Positions 19,842 through 30,014 of a stretch of 44,256 nt of DNA are shown here, one piece after another. Both the position numbers and the translations under genes were made by a program. Within the stretch, counting starts at the first letter, position 1. Every line of letters begins with the position of its first letter. A model generated the notes under the pieces. That model was not told the origin of the DNA, made no database searches, and saw only the letters and a list, made by a program, of their open reading frames with translations. Source of the stretch: Phycisphaerales bacterium. Its GTDB lineage: Bacteria; Planctomycetota; Phycisphaerae; Phycisphaerales; UBA1924. The stretch is taken from contig JAFIFZ010000004.1 of NCBI GenBank assembly GCA_020831775.1, positions 1-44,256 on the forward strand, given 5' to 3'.

Positions 19842-21290
19842 ATGACCACCCCCGCAGACTCCGTCCTCGCCCGCCTCGCTGCCTCCGAGCGTGACGGGAT
19901 CGAACGCCTCCGCGACTGGCTTCGCATCCCCAGCATCTCGACCGACCCGGCCTACAAGGACCGCGTGCGCGAAGCCGCGGTCTGGGCGGCAGACCACCTC
20001 CGCGCCTCGGGCTTCGACGCCGAGCTGATCCCCACCGGTGAGCCCGAGGGCGCCGGCCACCCCGTTGTGCTCGCAAGGTGCGAGGGCGAGCCGGGCGTGC
20101 CCCGCGTGCTGTTCTACGGCCATTACGATGTCCAGCCCGCCGACGAGTCCGAGCCCTGGCGCCACGGGCCCTTCAACCCCGCAATCGAAGAGACCGAGCA
20201 CGGCCCGCAGGTCGTCTGCCGCGGCGCCAGCGACGACAAGGGCCAGGTCTCCAGCTTCCTCGAAGCCGCGCGGGCGTGGTTCGAGGAGACCGGCCTCGCC
20301 GCCGGGGGCGTGCCGATGACCGTCCTCATCGAGGGCGAGGAGGAGTCGGGCTCGGTCAACCTCGAACGGTTCCTTGAAGCCCACAAGGACAAGCTCGACG
20401 ACTGCGCCGTCTGCGTCATCAGCGACACCGGCATGCTCGGGCGGGGCAAGCCCGCCATCACCACCGGCATCCGGGGCCTGACCTACACCGAGGTCACGCT
20501 GCACGGCCCCAGCCACGACCTGCACTCGGGCATGTGGGGCGGTCGCATCGCAAACCCCGCCAACGAGCTCTGCCGCATCCTCGCCGAGCTCCACGACGCC
20601 GACCGACGCGTCACCATCCCGGGCTTCTACGACAGCGTCCGCGAGACCCCCAAAGACGAGCTCGACGCGTGGGGCAGGCTCGACTTCTCCGAGGCCGACG
20701 CGCTGCGAGAGATCGGCCTCCCGCCCGAGGCGAGCCTCGGCGAGGCCGGACGCAACGCCTTCGAGCGGGGCTGGGCCCGCCCCACCTGCGACATCAACGG
20801 CTTCAAGAGCGGCTACATCGGCGAGGGCGCCAAGACCATCATCCCCGCCAGCGCTAGCGCCAAAGTCAGCTTCCGCCTCGTCGCCGACCAGGACCCCGAG
20901 AAGATCACGCGTGCATTCTTCGACTGGCTCGACGAGCGCACGCCCCCGGGCTTCCGCTGGGAGAAGCACGACCACGGCGGGGGCTGGCCCGCCACCGTCT
21001 CGACCGACGAGCCCGTGCTCGGCGCCGCGATGCGCGCCGTCGAACGCGCTTGCGCCGTCGAGCCCGCCCTGATCAAGACCGGCGGATCGATCCCCGTCGC
21101 GGGCCTGCTCAAGCGCCTGCTCGGCATCGACACGGTCTTCATGGGCTTCGGCCTCGACGACGACCGCGTGCACTCGCCCAACGAGAAGTTCGAGATCGAG
21201 TGCTGGCGCATGGGCGCGAGATCGCACGCCGTGCTGATCGAGGAATTGTTGGGGCTGGGAGCGGGGCGCGGGGCGCAGGGCGCGGGGTGA
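19842..21290 (+). CDS. M20-family metallopeptidase (dipeptidase type)
   Basis: The 482-aa protein starts at ATG 19842; a TTG at 19824 would overlap the terminator. Two-zinc M20 ligands are visible: His in FYGHYDVQP, the bridging Asp in GASDDKG, the catalytic Glu pair in IEGEEESGS, Asp in ISDTG, and His in DRVHSPNE near the C-terminus. The lid/dimerisation domain begins after ITTGIRGLTYTEV, with the conserved His in HDLHSGMWGG. This arrangement fits the dipeptidase/carboxypeptidase branch that cleaves short peptides in the cytoplasm. No signal peptide is seen. It is convergent with metF, with 7 bases between the stops. Confidence 0.94.
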   Translation: MTTPADSVLARLAASERDGIERLRDWLRIPSISTDPAYKDRVREAAVWAADHLRASGFDAELIPTGEPEGAGHPVVLARCEGEPGVPRVLFYGHYDVQPADESEPWRHGPFNPAIEETEHGPQVVCRGASDDKGQVSSFLEAARAWFEETGLAAGGVPMTVLIEGEEESGSVNLERFLEAHKDKLDDCAVCVISDTGMLGRGKPAITTGIRGLTYTEVTLHGPSHDLHSGMWGGRIANPANELCRILAELHDADRRVTIPGFYDSVRETPKDELDAWGRLDFSEADALREIGLPPEASLGEAGRNAFERGWARPTCDINGFKSGYIGEGAKTIIPASASAKVSFRLVADQDPEKITRAFFDWLDERTPPGFRWEKHDHGGGWPATVSTDEPVLGAAMRAVERACAVEPALIKTGGSIPVAGLLKRLLGIDTVFMGFGLDDDRVHSPNEKFEIECWRMGARSHAVLIEELLGLGAGRGAQGAG

Positions 21291-21297
21291 AATCAGT

Positions 21298-22206
21298 TCA
21301 GACCGCCAGGGCCAGCGAGTCCTTCACGCCCAGCGAGGCGTAGATGTCCCGCGTCGCGGTCGAGCGGTTCAGCGTGTAGAAGTGCAGCCCGTCGACCTGG
21401 TGGTCGAGCAGGTCGCGGCACTGCTCGGTCGCCCAATGCACGCCGACGCGCTTGGCCGCCTCGTCGCTCCCGTCGGTCCGGTTCATCGCGCGGATGAGCG
21501 AGGCGGGGTAGCGTGCGCCCGCCGCGAGCTCGGCCATGCGCTTCATGCCCTTGATGCTCGTAATCGGCATGATGCCTGCGATGATCGGCACGCGGATGCC
21601 TTCCAGCTCGCAGCGCTCGCGGAAGTCGTAGAAGTCGTGGTTATCGAAGAAGAGCTGGGTGACGATTGCGTCGGCCCCGGCGTCGACCTTCGCCTTGAGG
21701 TAGTCCATCTCCAGCAGGCGGTTGGGGGTCGAGGGGTGACCCTCGGGGTAGCCCGCGACGCCGATGCCGAAGCCCCGCTTGTCGGTGTGCCCGCCCCGCT
21801 CGCCGAACTTGCGGATGAAGCGGACCAGGTCGGTCGCGAAAGGGAACGAGCCCGCCTTGCCGTCGTAGTCCTTGGGCTCATCGCCGCGGAGCGCCATGAT
21901 GTTGCTGATGCCCGCCTCGGCGTACCGCTCGAGCACCTTGCCGATCTCGGTCTCGTCGTGGCAGACGCAGGTCAGGTGGGGGACGGGGTCGAGGGCCGTC
22001 TCGCGCTTCATGCGGAGCACGAGCCCGTGCGTCCGCTCGCGGGTCGAGCCCCCGGCGCCGTAGGTCACGCTGACGAAGCTCGGGCGGAGCGTCTGGAACT
22101 GCGTGAGTGTGCCGAAGAGCTCCTCGGCGGCGGAATCGGTCTTGGGCGGAAAAAACTCGAACGAGCAGGTGCGGTTCTGCTGAACGAAGATGTCGCGGAA
22201 GTGCAT
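21298..22206 (-). CDS. metF: Methylenetetrahydrofolate reductase MetF
   Basis: MetF reduces 5,10-methylene-THF to 5-methyl-THF, supplying the methyl group for methionine synthesis. The 302-aa length is normal. It opens with the family's SFEFFPPK (catalytic Glu), then FVSVTYGAGGSTRERT, the FAD-binding NIMALRGD, IGVAGYPEGHP, ADAIVTQLFFDN and the closing region GLHFYTLNRS. The ribosome binding site GGGGAG lies about 9 bases before ATG 22206. Its promoter contains the same palindrome as that of the ArsR-methyltransferase gene ahead of ahcY, so methionine-cycle control is likely. Confidence 0.97.
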   Translation of the reverse strand: MHFRDIFVQQNRTCSFEFFPPKTDSAAEELFGTLTQFQTLRPSFVSVTYGAGGSTRERTHGLVLRMKRETALDPVPHLTCVCHDETEIGKVLERYAEAGISNIMALRGDEPKDYDGKAGSFPFATDLVRFIRKFGERGGHTDKRGFGIGVAGYPEGHPSTPNRLLEMDYLKAKVDAGADAIVTQLFFDNHDFYDFRERCELEGIRVPIIAGIMPITSIKGMKRMAELAAGARYPASLIRAMNRTDGSDEAAKRVGVHWATEQCRDLLDHQVDGLHFYTLNRSTATRDIYASLGVKDSLALAV

Positions 22207-22246
22207 CGGTCATCTCCCCCCGGCTGTTGGGGCCGGGACAACCGAC

Positions 22247-22275
22247 ATTGTACCATTGATCCGGATGAATGGATG
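22247..22275 (-). promoter_or_regulatory. metF promoter
   Basis: On the minus strand TACAAT (22247-22252) is a good -10 box, about 40 bases before the start codon. The -35 region at 22270-22275 (CATCCA with a 17-base spacer) is weak. The spacer is almost entirely the palindrome at 22254-22271, so a bound repressor would block RNA polymerase. Confidence 0.55.
22254..22271. promoter_or_regulatory. Candidate SahR-like operator in the metF promoter
   Basis: The sequence CATTGATCCGGATGAATG is an 18-bp palindrome (CATTSATCCGGATSAATG) in which 16 positions pair exactly. A closely similar element overlaps the promoter of the ArsR-methyltransferase gene at 26872-26889. Binding by that regulator is inferred. 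Confidence 0.6.
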
Positions 22276-22333
22276 AAATCCACAGAGATTTCCGACAGCA
22301 CCCGACCACATGCCGTTCATTTGTCCCCCCGGA

Positions 22334-24052
22334 TCACGGGAAATACGCGTGCAGGGCGTACTCCCGGACCATCCGCTCGGTGGTGAAGTACGACCCGTTG
22401 ATCGCGATCGCGTGCTTCATGACGCTCGCCCACCTGGCCTTGTCGGCGTAGGCGGGGAGCACGGCGTGCAGCAGCTTGTCGTACAGGCTGTCGGCGTGGG
22501 CGTGGAACAGGGCCTCGCCCTGCCCCTCGCCCTCGATCGCCCAGCCGGTCATGCCCTCGACGCAGCCCTCCAGCCACCAGCCGTCCATGGTGCTGAGGCT
22601 GGGCATGCCGTTGAGGGCCGCCTTCATCCCGCTGGTGCCCGAGGCCTCCAGCGGTGGCTCGGGGTTGTTCAGCCAGAGGTCGGCGCCGGCCGAGTACAAG
22701 CGGCAAAGGTCGATGTCGTAGTTGGGGACGAACGCGACCTCGACGGCGCCGTGGAGCTCCTTCGAGTTGCGCACGATCTCCTGGATGATCTCTTTGCCCC
22801 GCCCGTCGTGCGGGTGGGCCTTGCCCGCATAGATGACCTGGACGGGCCCGGCCTTCTCGGCGATCTTGCGCAGGCGGGCCGGGTCGCTCAGGAGCATCGC
22901 GGGGCGCTTGTACGCCGTGGCGCGACGGGCGAAGGCGATGGTGAAGACATCGGGCTTCATCTTCGTGCCAGCGGTCTTGTTGACATGGTCGATCAGCGCG
23001 CTTTTCTGTTCGGCGTGGGCGCTGAGGATTTCCTCGTCGGGGATCGCGAGAGCGAGCCTCAGGTCGGCGTTGTAATGGCGCCACTCGGGGATGCGCTTGT
23101 CGAAGAGGCGGCGCATCGCCGGGCCCGTCCAGGTCGCCGCGTGCACGCCGTTGGTGATCGGCTCGATGCGGTAGCCCGGGAACATCTTGCGGCTGACCTC
23201 TGCGTGCTTCCTCGCCACAGCGTTGGAAAACCGGCTGAGGTTCATCGCCAGGCGCGTGGTGTTGAGCACTTCGCCCGCGAGGGGGGAACCGCCGGGGCCC
23301 TCGCCCGCTTCGTCGCCGTACATGTCCGGACGGCTGAAGACAGGATGGTTGCCGACGATCGCGCGCACGCGGTCGATGCCGAAACGGTCGTGCCCTGCGG
23401 GGACGGGTGTGTGCGTCGTGAAGACGCAGCGGCTGCGCGCGTACGCCATCGCCTCGGCGTCGAGCCGTTGCTTGTCGTAGCGAGAGAGGTGCTCGCTGAG
23501 CAGTTCGACGGGGACGAGGAAGGCGTGGCCCTCGTTCATGTGGAAGCAGACGCAGTCGTGCGTGAGGGCGCGGAGCATGCGCTTGCCGCCGACGGCGAGC
23601 ACCGTTTCTTGACGGATGCGGTGGTCCGGATCTCCTGCGTAGAGGGCGCGGGTGATGTTCCGGGCCGCTTCGTCGTTGGTGGGCAGATCAGCGTCGAGGA
23701 AGTAGACGGGCACGCGGTGCCCGGTCACCCCCACCACCCAGTGGCGGAAGGCGCGGATCTGGACGTCCCGCCCATCGACGGGGACATACGCCCTCGGCCC
23801 GAGCTCTTCGAGCCTCTCCTCGGGGGACCACTTGACGGGGTGCTCGTGCTGGCGACCGTCCTTGTCGAGCTCCTGGCGGAAATAGCCGTCGCGGTAGAGC
23901 AGCGTGACGGCGGCGTAGGGCAGGCCGAGGTCGGCCGCGGCGCGGATGGTGTCGCCCGCGAGCACGCCGAGCCCGCCGGAGTAGGTCGGGATCGAGGATT
24001 CGAGGCCGATCTCGAGGGAGAAGTAGGCGATCGTCCCGTCCTGGCTTGGCAT
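22334..24052 (-). CDS. glgP: Alpha-glucan phosphorylase (short GT35 type)
   Basis: The protein phosphorolyses alpha-1,4-glucans to glucose-1-phosphate with a PLP cofactor. At 572 aa it belongs to the short phosphorylase-related type (TIGR02094-like) rather than the roughly 800-aa E. coli form. It shows the opening AYFSLEIGLESSIPTYSGGLGVLAGDT (10-35), FHMNEGH (170-176), TTHTPVPAGHDRF (212-224), ITNGVHAATW, FARRATAYKRP (374-383), and EASGTSGMKAALNG (469-482), where Lys477 is the likely PLP lysine. GGAG precedes ATG 24052 by 9 bases. Glycogen turnover would fit with the GH13 enzyme elsewhere in the window. It follows metF's promoter region on the same strand but is likely its own unit. Confidence 0.94.
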   Translation of the reverse strand: MPSQDGTIAYFSLEIGLESSIPTYSGGLGVLAGDTIRAAADLGLPYAAVTLLYRDGYFRQELDKDGRQHEHPVKWSPEERLEELGPRAYVPVDGRDVQIRAFRHWVVGVTGHRVPVYFLDADLPTNDEAARNITRALYAGDPDHRIRQETVLAVGGKRMLRALTHDCVCFHMNEGHAFLVPVELLSEHLSRYDKQRLDAEAMAYARSRCVFTTHTPVPAGHDRFGIDRVRAIVGNHPVFSRPDMYGDEAGEGPGGSPLAGEVLNTTRLAMNLSRFSNAVARKHAEVSRKMFPGYRIEPITNGVHAATWTGPAMRRLFDKRIPEWRHYNADLRLALAIPDEEILSAHAEQKSALIDHVNKTAGTKMKPDVFTIAFARRATAYKRPAMLLSDPARLRKIAEKAGPVQVIYAGKAHPHDGRGKEIIQEIVRNSKELHGAVEVAFVPNYDIDLCRLYSAGADLWLNNPEPPLEASGTSGMKAALNGMPSLSTMDGWWLEGCVEGMTGWAIEGEGQGEALFHAHADSLYDKLLHAVLPAYADKARWASVMKHAIAINGSYFTTERMVREYALHAYFP

Positions 24053-24231
24053 GTCTGGTCGCTCCGTTGGGGCGTGTGGGGTTCAGGCGGCGTCGGGGCG
24101 GGGCCCGACGCGGGAGCATGAGTATCGGTCCGATGATGCCGTCGGCTCAACTCCCCTCAAATGAAGGGTATGAGAAGAGAATCGCACGGCTGCGTCGCTG
24201 GTGGGCCGGGTCCCGCACGACAGCATCCATG

Positions 24232-24264
24232 AAAAAAGGCACTGGCGGACGAGCCGCCAGTGCC
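24232..24264 (-). terminator. Rho-independent terminator after ahcY
   Basis: GGCACTGGCGG (24238-24248) and CCGCCAGTGCC (24254-24264) are perfect 11-base arms around a 5-base loop. On the minus strand the stem is followed by six T (24232-24237). It lies 40 bases past the ahcY stop. The rest of the 24053-24303 gap holds the glgP leader; I see no gene. Confidence 0.92.
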
Positions 24265-24303
24265 ACAGGGATTATTGCCGATCGGGGCTTGCCCCGCGTT
24301 CGA

Positions 24304-25860
<1,557 letters not shown>

Positions 25861-25874
25861 TCAGTCAGCTTCGT

Positions 25875-26870
25875 TCATTCGTGCGTTGTGGACTCGGTGG
25901 GTTTCATCGCAACTGGTGCTCTTGCGGTCGCGACGAACAGGCCCGGGCCCTTGCCCTCCGGGTCGCTGGGCAGTTCTCGGTATCGGGTCCGGGTCAGCCC
26001 GGCGCGCTCCATGAAACCCGTCATCGCCTCTTCGCCGAATCCGAGGTGGCGGTGCCCGAGCGTTTCTCTGAACTCGGTGCGGTCGTGCTCGGTCATGTCG
26101 ACCACCAGCGCGACGCCGCCGCCGCGATCGGTGCGGAGCACACGGCGCGTCTCTGCGAGCACCTTCACGGGGTCGTCGAGATGGTGCAGCACCAGCAGGA
26201 TGATCGCCGCGTCGACCGAGGCGTCTTCGATGGGCAGGGCTTCGAGCCGGCCCGGTCTGCACTCGACATTGCCAAGCCCCTCGCAGCGCTTCTGCGCCGC
26301 AGCGAGCATCGGCTCGGACTGATCGACCGCGATCACTTTCTCGACATACGGCGCGATGCGCTCCGAGCCGTTGCCCGTCCCGCAGCCCAGGTCGGCGACG
26401 GTCCACTCGGGGGGCAGGAGCGAGAGCAGCGCGTCGGCGGTGAACGCGGTGCCAAAGAGATTCGATCGAAGCTCGTCCCATTCCCCAGCGAGGCGTCCGA
26501 AGAAGCTCAGGCTGTCGTCGCGCCGCTCGGCGAGCACGCCGGCAAGGCGCCTGTCGTCCTCGGCGAGTTCGGGCGTCTGCCCGAGCTGCGAGCGGACGGT
26601 GACCCAGAGCTGCCTCGCCTCGACCGGCAGGTCGTCGTGAACGACGCGGTAGAACGAGGCCGTGCCGACCGCCCGCTTGCGGACCCAGCCCCCGTCGGCC
26701 AGCAGCTTGAGGTGCCGGCTGACGGTCGACTGGGGGAGCTGAACAACCTTGGCGACTTCGCCGACAGACAGCTCCTCGTTCTCGAGCAGCCGCAGCAGGC
26801 GGAGGCGGATCGGTTCGGCGAGCGCGCCGAGCCGATCGGTAATTGGTTGGATTGCGGTCAGTCGTTTCAT
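25875..26870 (-). CDS. ArsR-family regulator fused to SAM-dependent methyltransferase domain (SahR-like)
   Basis: The 331-aa protein starts at ATG 26870; the frame to 26921 would run through the promoter. Residues about 10-80 are an ArsR winged helix (LRLLRLLENEELSVGEVAKVV, then recognition helix QSTVSRHLKLL). The CxC metal motif of arsenic sensors is absent. From about 130 a class I methyltransferase fold follows, with motif I VADLGCGTG (158-166), acidic motif II AVDQSEPML and ALPIEDASVDAAIILLVLHHL. SahR of Proteobacteria has this architecture, senses S-adenosylhomocysteine and controls methionine-cycle genes. Position directly before ahcY, and the shared palindrome with metF, support that role here. 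A true methyltransferase activity is the alternative. Confidence 0.9.
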   Translation of the reverse strand: MKRLTAIQPITDRLGALAEPIRLRLLRLLENEELSVGEVAKVVQLPQSTVSRHLKLLADGGWVRKRAVGTASFYRVVHDDLPVEARQLWVTVRSQLGQTPELAEDDRRLAGVLAERRDDSLSFFGRLAGEWDELRSNLFGTAFTADALLSLLPPEWTVADLGCGTGNGSERIAPYVEKVIAVDQSEPMLAAAQKRCEGLGNVECRPGRLEALPIEDASVDAAIILLVLHHLDDPVKVLAETRRVLRTDRGGGVALVVDMTEHDRTEFRETLGHRHLGFGEEAMTGFMERAGLTRTRYRELPSDPEGKGPGLFVATARAPVAMKPTESTTHE

Positions 26871-26871
26871 C

Positions 26872-26889
26872 CGTTGATCCGGATGGATT
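26872..26889. promoter_or_regulatory. Candidate SahR-like operator at the regulator-ahcY promoter
   Basis: CGTTGATCCGGATGGATT shares the core TTGATCCGGATG and the flanking AT with the metF element. It starts two bases upstream of the regulator's ATG and overlaps the expected transcription start and the edge of the -10 box, a typical autorepression position. Confidence 0.6.
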
Positions 26890-26915
26890 GTAGAATCAAT
26901 CCGGTCCCGGACCAA
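26887..26915 (-). promoter_or_regulatory. Promoter of the ArsR-methyltransferase/ahcY unit
   Basis: On the minus strand TTGGTC (26910-26915), a 17-base spacer and TACAAT (26887-26892) make a convincing sigma-70-type promoter. Transcription would begin near 26880, giving a leader of only about 10 bases before ATG 26870. A flanking GGATTG/CAATCC inverted repeat spans the -10. Confidence 0.65.
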
Positions 26916-26969
26916 CCCCACCCGCTGATTTCATCGGCGGGCCGACCTTCGTCGTCAGCGCAACCCGCT

Positions 26970-27647
26970 TCAACCGCCCAATTCCGGAGGCTGGATGGCG
27001 AACCCGGGGCCGGGCACATGGCCCAGCTCGCGCAGGCGTCTGGTCGCCGCCTCGTTACCGGCGTCGATAAAGAGGACCGACCTCAGGCGGACGAGTTCGT
27101 TGCGGTTGTCGCCGATCGACCGATAAAAGCGGGCCAGCGCGAGTTGTGGCTCGACACTCCGGCCCCGGTCGATCCCCGCGGCCTGGCGGTAGGCCACCAG
27201 CGCGTCGTCGGTCGCCCCGAGCCTGAGCTGGAAATCGCCCAACATGATCCAGTCTGCGACGCGGCCTGAGTCACCGGCCCGCTTGCGTAGGTTGGCGATC
27301 ATCCGTTCGTGGCGTCCCGCGGCGTACTGGGCCTCGGCGAGCGCCAGGAAGTAGTCGTCGTTGTTGGGCGAGAGTTGGTGGGCGATCTCGAACTCGTCGA
27401 CCGCGTCGGCGTGCCGGCCCATGGCCGTGAGCGTCCGTCCGATGTCGAACCGGGTGCGGGCGTTCTGGGGGTATCGCTCGGCGATCTGGCGGTGGCGGGT
27501 GAGGGCGAGCTCGTAGTTGCCCACCGCGTAGGCGTCGTACGCCTGGGCCCGGAGGGTCGGGTTGGGATGGGTCTCGCACCCGGCGAGCAGGAAAGCGGCG
27601 GCTGCCGCGATCGTGAGTGTGCGCATGAATGGGATGGCTCGGGCCAT
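26970..27647 (-). CDS. TPR-repeat lipoprotein
   Basis: The 225-aa protein has a clear lipoprotein signal: MARAIPFMRT, a hydrophobic stretch, then LLAGC with Cys24. Start ATG 27647 has GGAG 9 bases upstream; the frame beyond it overlaps the divergent gene's leader. The mature part is built of tetratricopeptide-like helical pairs: AYDAYAVGNYELALTRHRQIAERYP, then ARTRFDIGRTLTAMGRHADAVDEF, and further copies to about residue 200. Such proteins usually act as scaffolds at the inner face of the outer membrane or in the periplasm. The partner is unknown. It is divergent from the LigD-PE-like gene, with a 103-base shared promoter gap. Confidence 0.85.
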   Translation of the reverse strand: MARAIPFMRTLTIAAAAAFLLAGCETHPNPTLRAQAYDAYAVGNYELALTRHRQIAERYPQNARTRFDIGRTLTAMGRHADAVDEFEIAHQLSPNNDDYFLALAEAQYAAGRHERMIANLRKRAGDSGRVADWIMLGDFQLRLGATDDALVAYRQAAGIDRGRSVEPQLALARFYRSIGDNRNELVRLRSVLFIDAGNEAATRRLRELGHVPGPGFAIQPPELGG

Positions 27648-27750
27648 GGGTCTCGCTCCGGTGTTGGAAAGGTGGCTGGCCGCGGGATCGGTCCTGCCTT
27701 GGGCGATCCTATCACGCCGGGCCGCCCCGTCGCCGGGATACGCTGCACCG

Positions 27751-28185
27751 ATGGACCGGGCCCGACCCATGGTGCTGCTGGAACACCGGACGCGGCCCGG
27801 GGAGGGCCATTTCGACTGGATGCTCCAGCGGGAAGACGCCCCGCCGAAACCGACAGGCGACGAGCGGATCCTGACGACTTTCCGCGTCGGCGAGCGGATC
27901 GACCTGCTCGGCGAGGGGGCGAGGTTCGAGGCGGTCCGGATCCACGACCACCGGCTGCTCTACCTGAGCTACGAGGGGGAGCTCTCCGGAGGGCGGGGGC
28001 GGGTGCTGCGGATTGCTGCGGGGCATTGCCGGATTCTCGAGGATGGGGCCGGGCGGTTTGCCGCGGAGATCGATTTCGGGAACGGCACGCTCTTGGTCGA
28101 GGGGGAACCTTCGGCGGTCTCGGCGTCGCTGGGCGAAGGAGCCGGGTGGCGGTTTGTCGTTCGGCCCGGCACGCCGAGCCGATAG
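27751..28185 (+). CDS. Stand-alone LigD 3'-phosphoesterase-like domain protein
   Basis: The protein is 144 aa from ATG 27751. It looks like the phosphoesterase (PE) domain of bacterial NHEJ ligase LigD, without polymerase or ligase parts. LLEHRTRPGEGHFDWML (9-25) corresponds to the PE motif with two His and Asp: here His12, His20 and Asp22. IHDHRLLYLSYEG (64-76) matches the DHPLDYxxFEG region with His67 and Tyr71. The Arg that follows the HxD motif in Pseudomonas LigD is Met24 here. The GGRGRV segment also fits. In LigD this domain trims 3' ends. Whether this short version does so is unknown. It lies 8 bases before asnB and is probably co-transcribed. Confidence 0.7.
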   Translation: MDRARPMVLLEHRTRPGEGHFDWMLQREDAPPKPTGDERILTTFRVGERIDLLGEGARFEAVRIHDHRLLYLSYEGELSGGRGRVLRIAAGHCRILEDGAGRFAAEIDFGNGTLLVEGEPSAVSASLGEGAGWRFVVRPGTPSR

Positions 28186-28193
28186 AGCGACGC

Positions 28194-30014
28194 ATGTGCG
28201 GCCTGCTCGCCATCGTGACCCCCGCCGACGCCCGGCTCGACCTCGCCGACGCCGACGCCCTGCGCATGCGCGACACGATGGCCCACCGGGGCCCCGACGG
28301 CGCCGGCCTCTGGCGGAACAGCCATCTGCTGATGGCCCACCGTCGCCTGGCCGTGATCGACCCCACGCCCGGCGCCGACCAGCCGCTGCATGGGCATGCG
28401 TGGACGCTCGTCTACAACGGCGAGCTGTACAACGACAACGAACTGCGGCGGGAGCTCTCGGGCGAGGGCGATCGGTTCACCACCTCCTGCGACACCGAGA
28501 CGCTCGGTGCGGCGCTGGGCCGCTGGGGGCAAGGGGCGATCGAGAAGCTTCGCGGGATGTACGCGTTCTGCTTTTTCGATCGGGAGCGGTCGAGGGTGCT
28601 GCTGGCGCGGGATCCTTTGGGGATCAAGCCGCTGTACTACGCGCTCGTCACGATCGGCGGCGTGCGCACGCTGGTTGTCGCCAGCGAGGTGCGGGCGATT
28701 CTGGAGCACCCGGCGATCGAGGCGAGGCCGGACTTTGCGTGCGTGAGTTCTTACCTCACGACGATCCGCACGACGCTGGACGACCGAACGATGTTCGCGG
28801 GCGTGCAGACCGTTCGACCGGGCGAGTGGATCTCGGTTGATCTGCGTTCGCCGGACCTGGCGATGCGTCGGTCGAACTGGTGGGACGGGCGGCATGGGGT
28901 GCGGCCGGAGGATGGCCGCGGCGCGACGGCGGAGGCGATCGCCGATTCGGTCGAGCGCCATTTGCGGGCCGACCGCCCCGTGTGCTCGTTGCTGAGCGGC
29001 GGGCTGGACAGCACGATCATCGCCTCGCTGGCGAGCGGGGGCGGGCGGACGCTGCGGACCTACTGCGCCGGGGCGAGGGAAGAGGGTGAGGCGGAAGCGC
29101 CGGACTTCGCGTTTGCGAGGCTGGCTGCTGAAAAGCTCGGATCGTGCCACACCGAGCTGACGGTCGGGCGCGACGCGTTTCTGGAGGGTTGGGCGCGGGT
29201 GATCGATGATCTCGGCGTGCCGATGAGCACGCCCAACGAAGTGGCGATCAACGCGGTCGCTGCTCGGTTGCGCGAGGACGGGCAGGTGGTGGCGCTCTCG
29301 GGAGAGGGGGCGGACGAGCTGTTCGGCGGGTACGAGCCGCCTTTGCGGAGTGCCGCGGCGTTCATCGAGCGTGGCGGGCGCGACCCGGGGGATTTCACGA
29401 TCGAGAACGCCTCGTGGATCCCGCGATCTGCGAAGGCGGGGTTGCTGAACGAGGATGTGTGGCGCGGGATCGAGGGGGATGCACTGTTGACGGGGGTGTA
29501 TCGGGAAGCGTTTACAGAAGAAGCCGCGCGGCTGGGCGAGGGCGAGCCGCTGGCCGTGCACTTGGCGATGCACCGGCGGTTCAACCTGACGGGGCTCTTG
29601 TCGAGGCTGGACTCTGCGACGATGCTGGCGGGGGTGGAGGGACGGACGCCGCTGGCGGATCAGCGTGTCGCGCTGCTCGCCGAGTCGCTGCCGATGGATG
29701 AACGGTTCAGACTGACCGGCCAAGGTGGGGGCGAGTGGACGAGCGTGGGGAAGATCGTGCTGCGCGAGGCGTTCGGTGAGCGTGTGCCGCGGAGCATCAT
29801 CGAGCGGCCGAAGGCGAGTTTTCCGCTGCCGTTTGAAGCGTGGATCGGGGCGGTGTCGGGGGCGCTCGTTGAGTCGGCTATGGCGCGCGAGGTGTTCAGC
29901 GAGGTGTCGCTGAAGGGTGTGGCGGCCGAGCCTCGGCAGCTCTGGCACTACGCGTGGCCGATGCTGAATGTCACCCTGTGGCTGGAGCGCTGGTGGGGAT
30001 CGGGGCGCGGGTGA
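28194..30014 (+). CDS. asnB: Glutamine-hydrolysing asparagine synthetase
   Basis: The 606-aa protein has an N-terminal class II glutaminase domain with the catalytic Cys2 (MCGLLAIV), HRGPDGAG (31-38), AHRRLAVID (48-56), YNGELYN (74-80) and RDPLGIKPLYY (139-149). The C-terminal synthetase domain has the ATP PP-loop SGGLDS (268-273) and LSGEGADELFGGY. It makes asparagine from aspartate, ATP and glutamine. Related proteins also amidate other acids, but no pathway genes are beside it to suggest that. The frame extends far upstream of ATG 28194, but homology requires Met-Cys at the start. Its last 44 bases overlap the 3' end of the convergent cysteine desulfurase-like gene. Confidence 0.95.
   Translation: MCGLLAIVTPADARLDLADADALRMRDTMAHRGPDGAGLWRNSHLLMAHRRLAVIDPTPGADQPLHGHAWTLVYNGELYNDNELRRELSGEGDRFTTSCDTETLGAALGRWGQGAIEKLRGMYAFCFFDRERSRVLLARDPLGIKPLYYALVTIGGVRTLVVASEVRAILEHPAIEARPDFACVSSYLTTIRTTLDDRTMFAGVQTVRPGEWISVDLRSPDLAMRRSNWWDGRHGVRPEDGRGATAEAIADSVERHLRADRPVCSLLSGGLDSTIIASLASGGGRTLRTYCAGAREEGEAEAPDFAFARLAAEKLGSCHTELTVGRDAFLEGWARVIDDLGVPMSTPNEVAINAVAARLREDGQVVALSGEGADELFGGYEPPLRSAAAFIERGGRDPGDFTIENASWIPRSAKAGLLNEDVWRGIEGDALLTGVYREAFTEEAARLGEGEPLAVHLAMHRRFNLTGLLSRLDSATMLAGVEGRTPLADQRVALLAESLPMDERFRLTGQGGGEWTSVGKIVLREAFGERVPRSIIERPKASFPLPFEAWIGAVSGALVESAMAREVFSEVSLKGVAAEPRQLWHYAWPMLNVTLWLERWWGSGRG

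Noticed and set aside
27924-27945. GGTTCGA-like T-arm motif suggesting a tRNA
   Set aside because: It lies inside the LigD-PE-like coding frame and no acceptor or anticodon stem can be formed around it.
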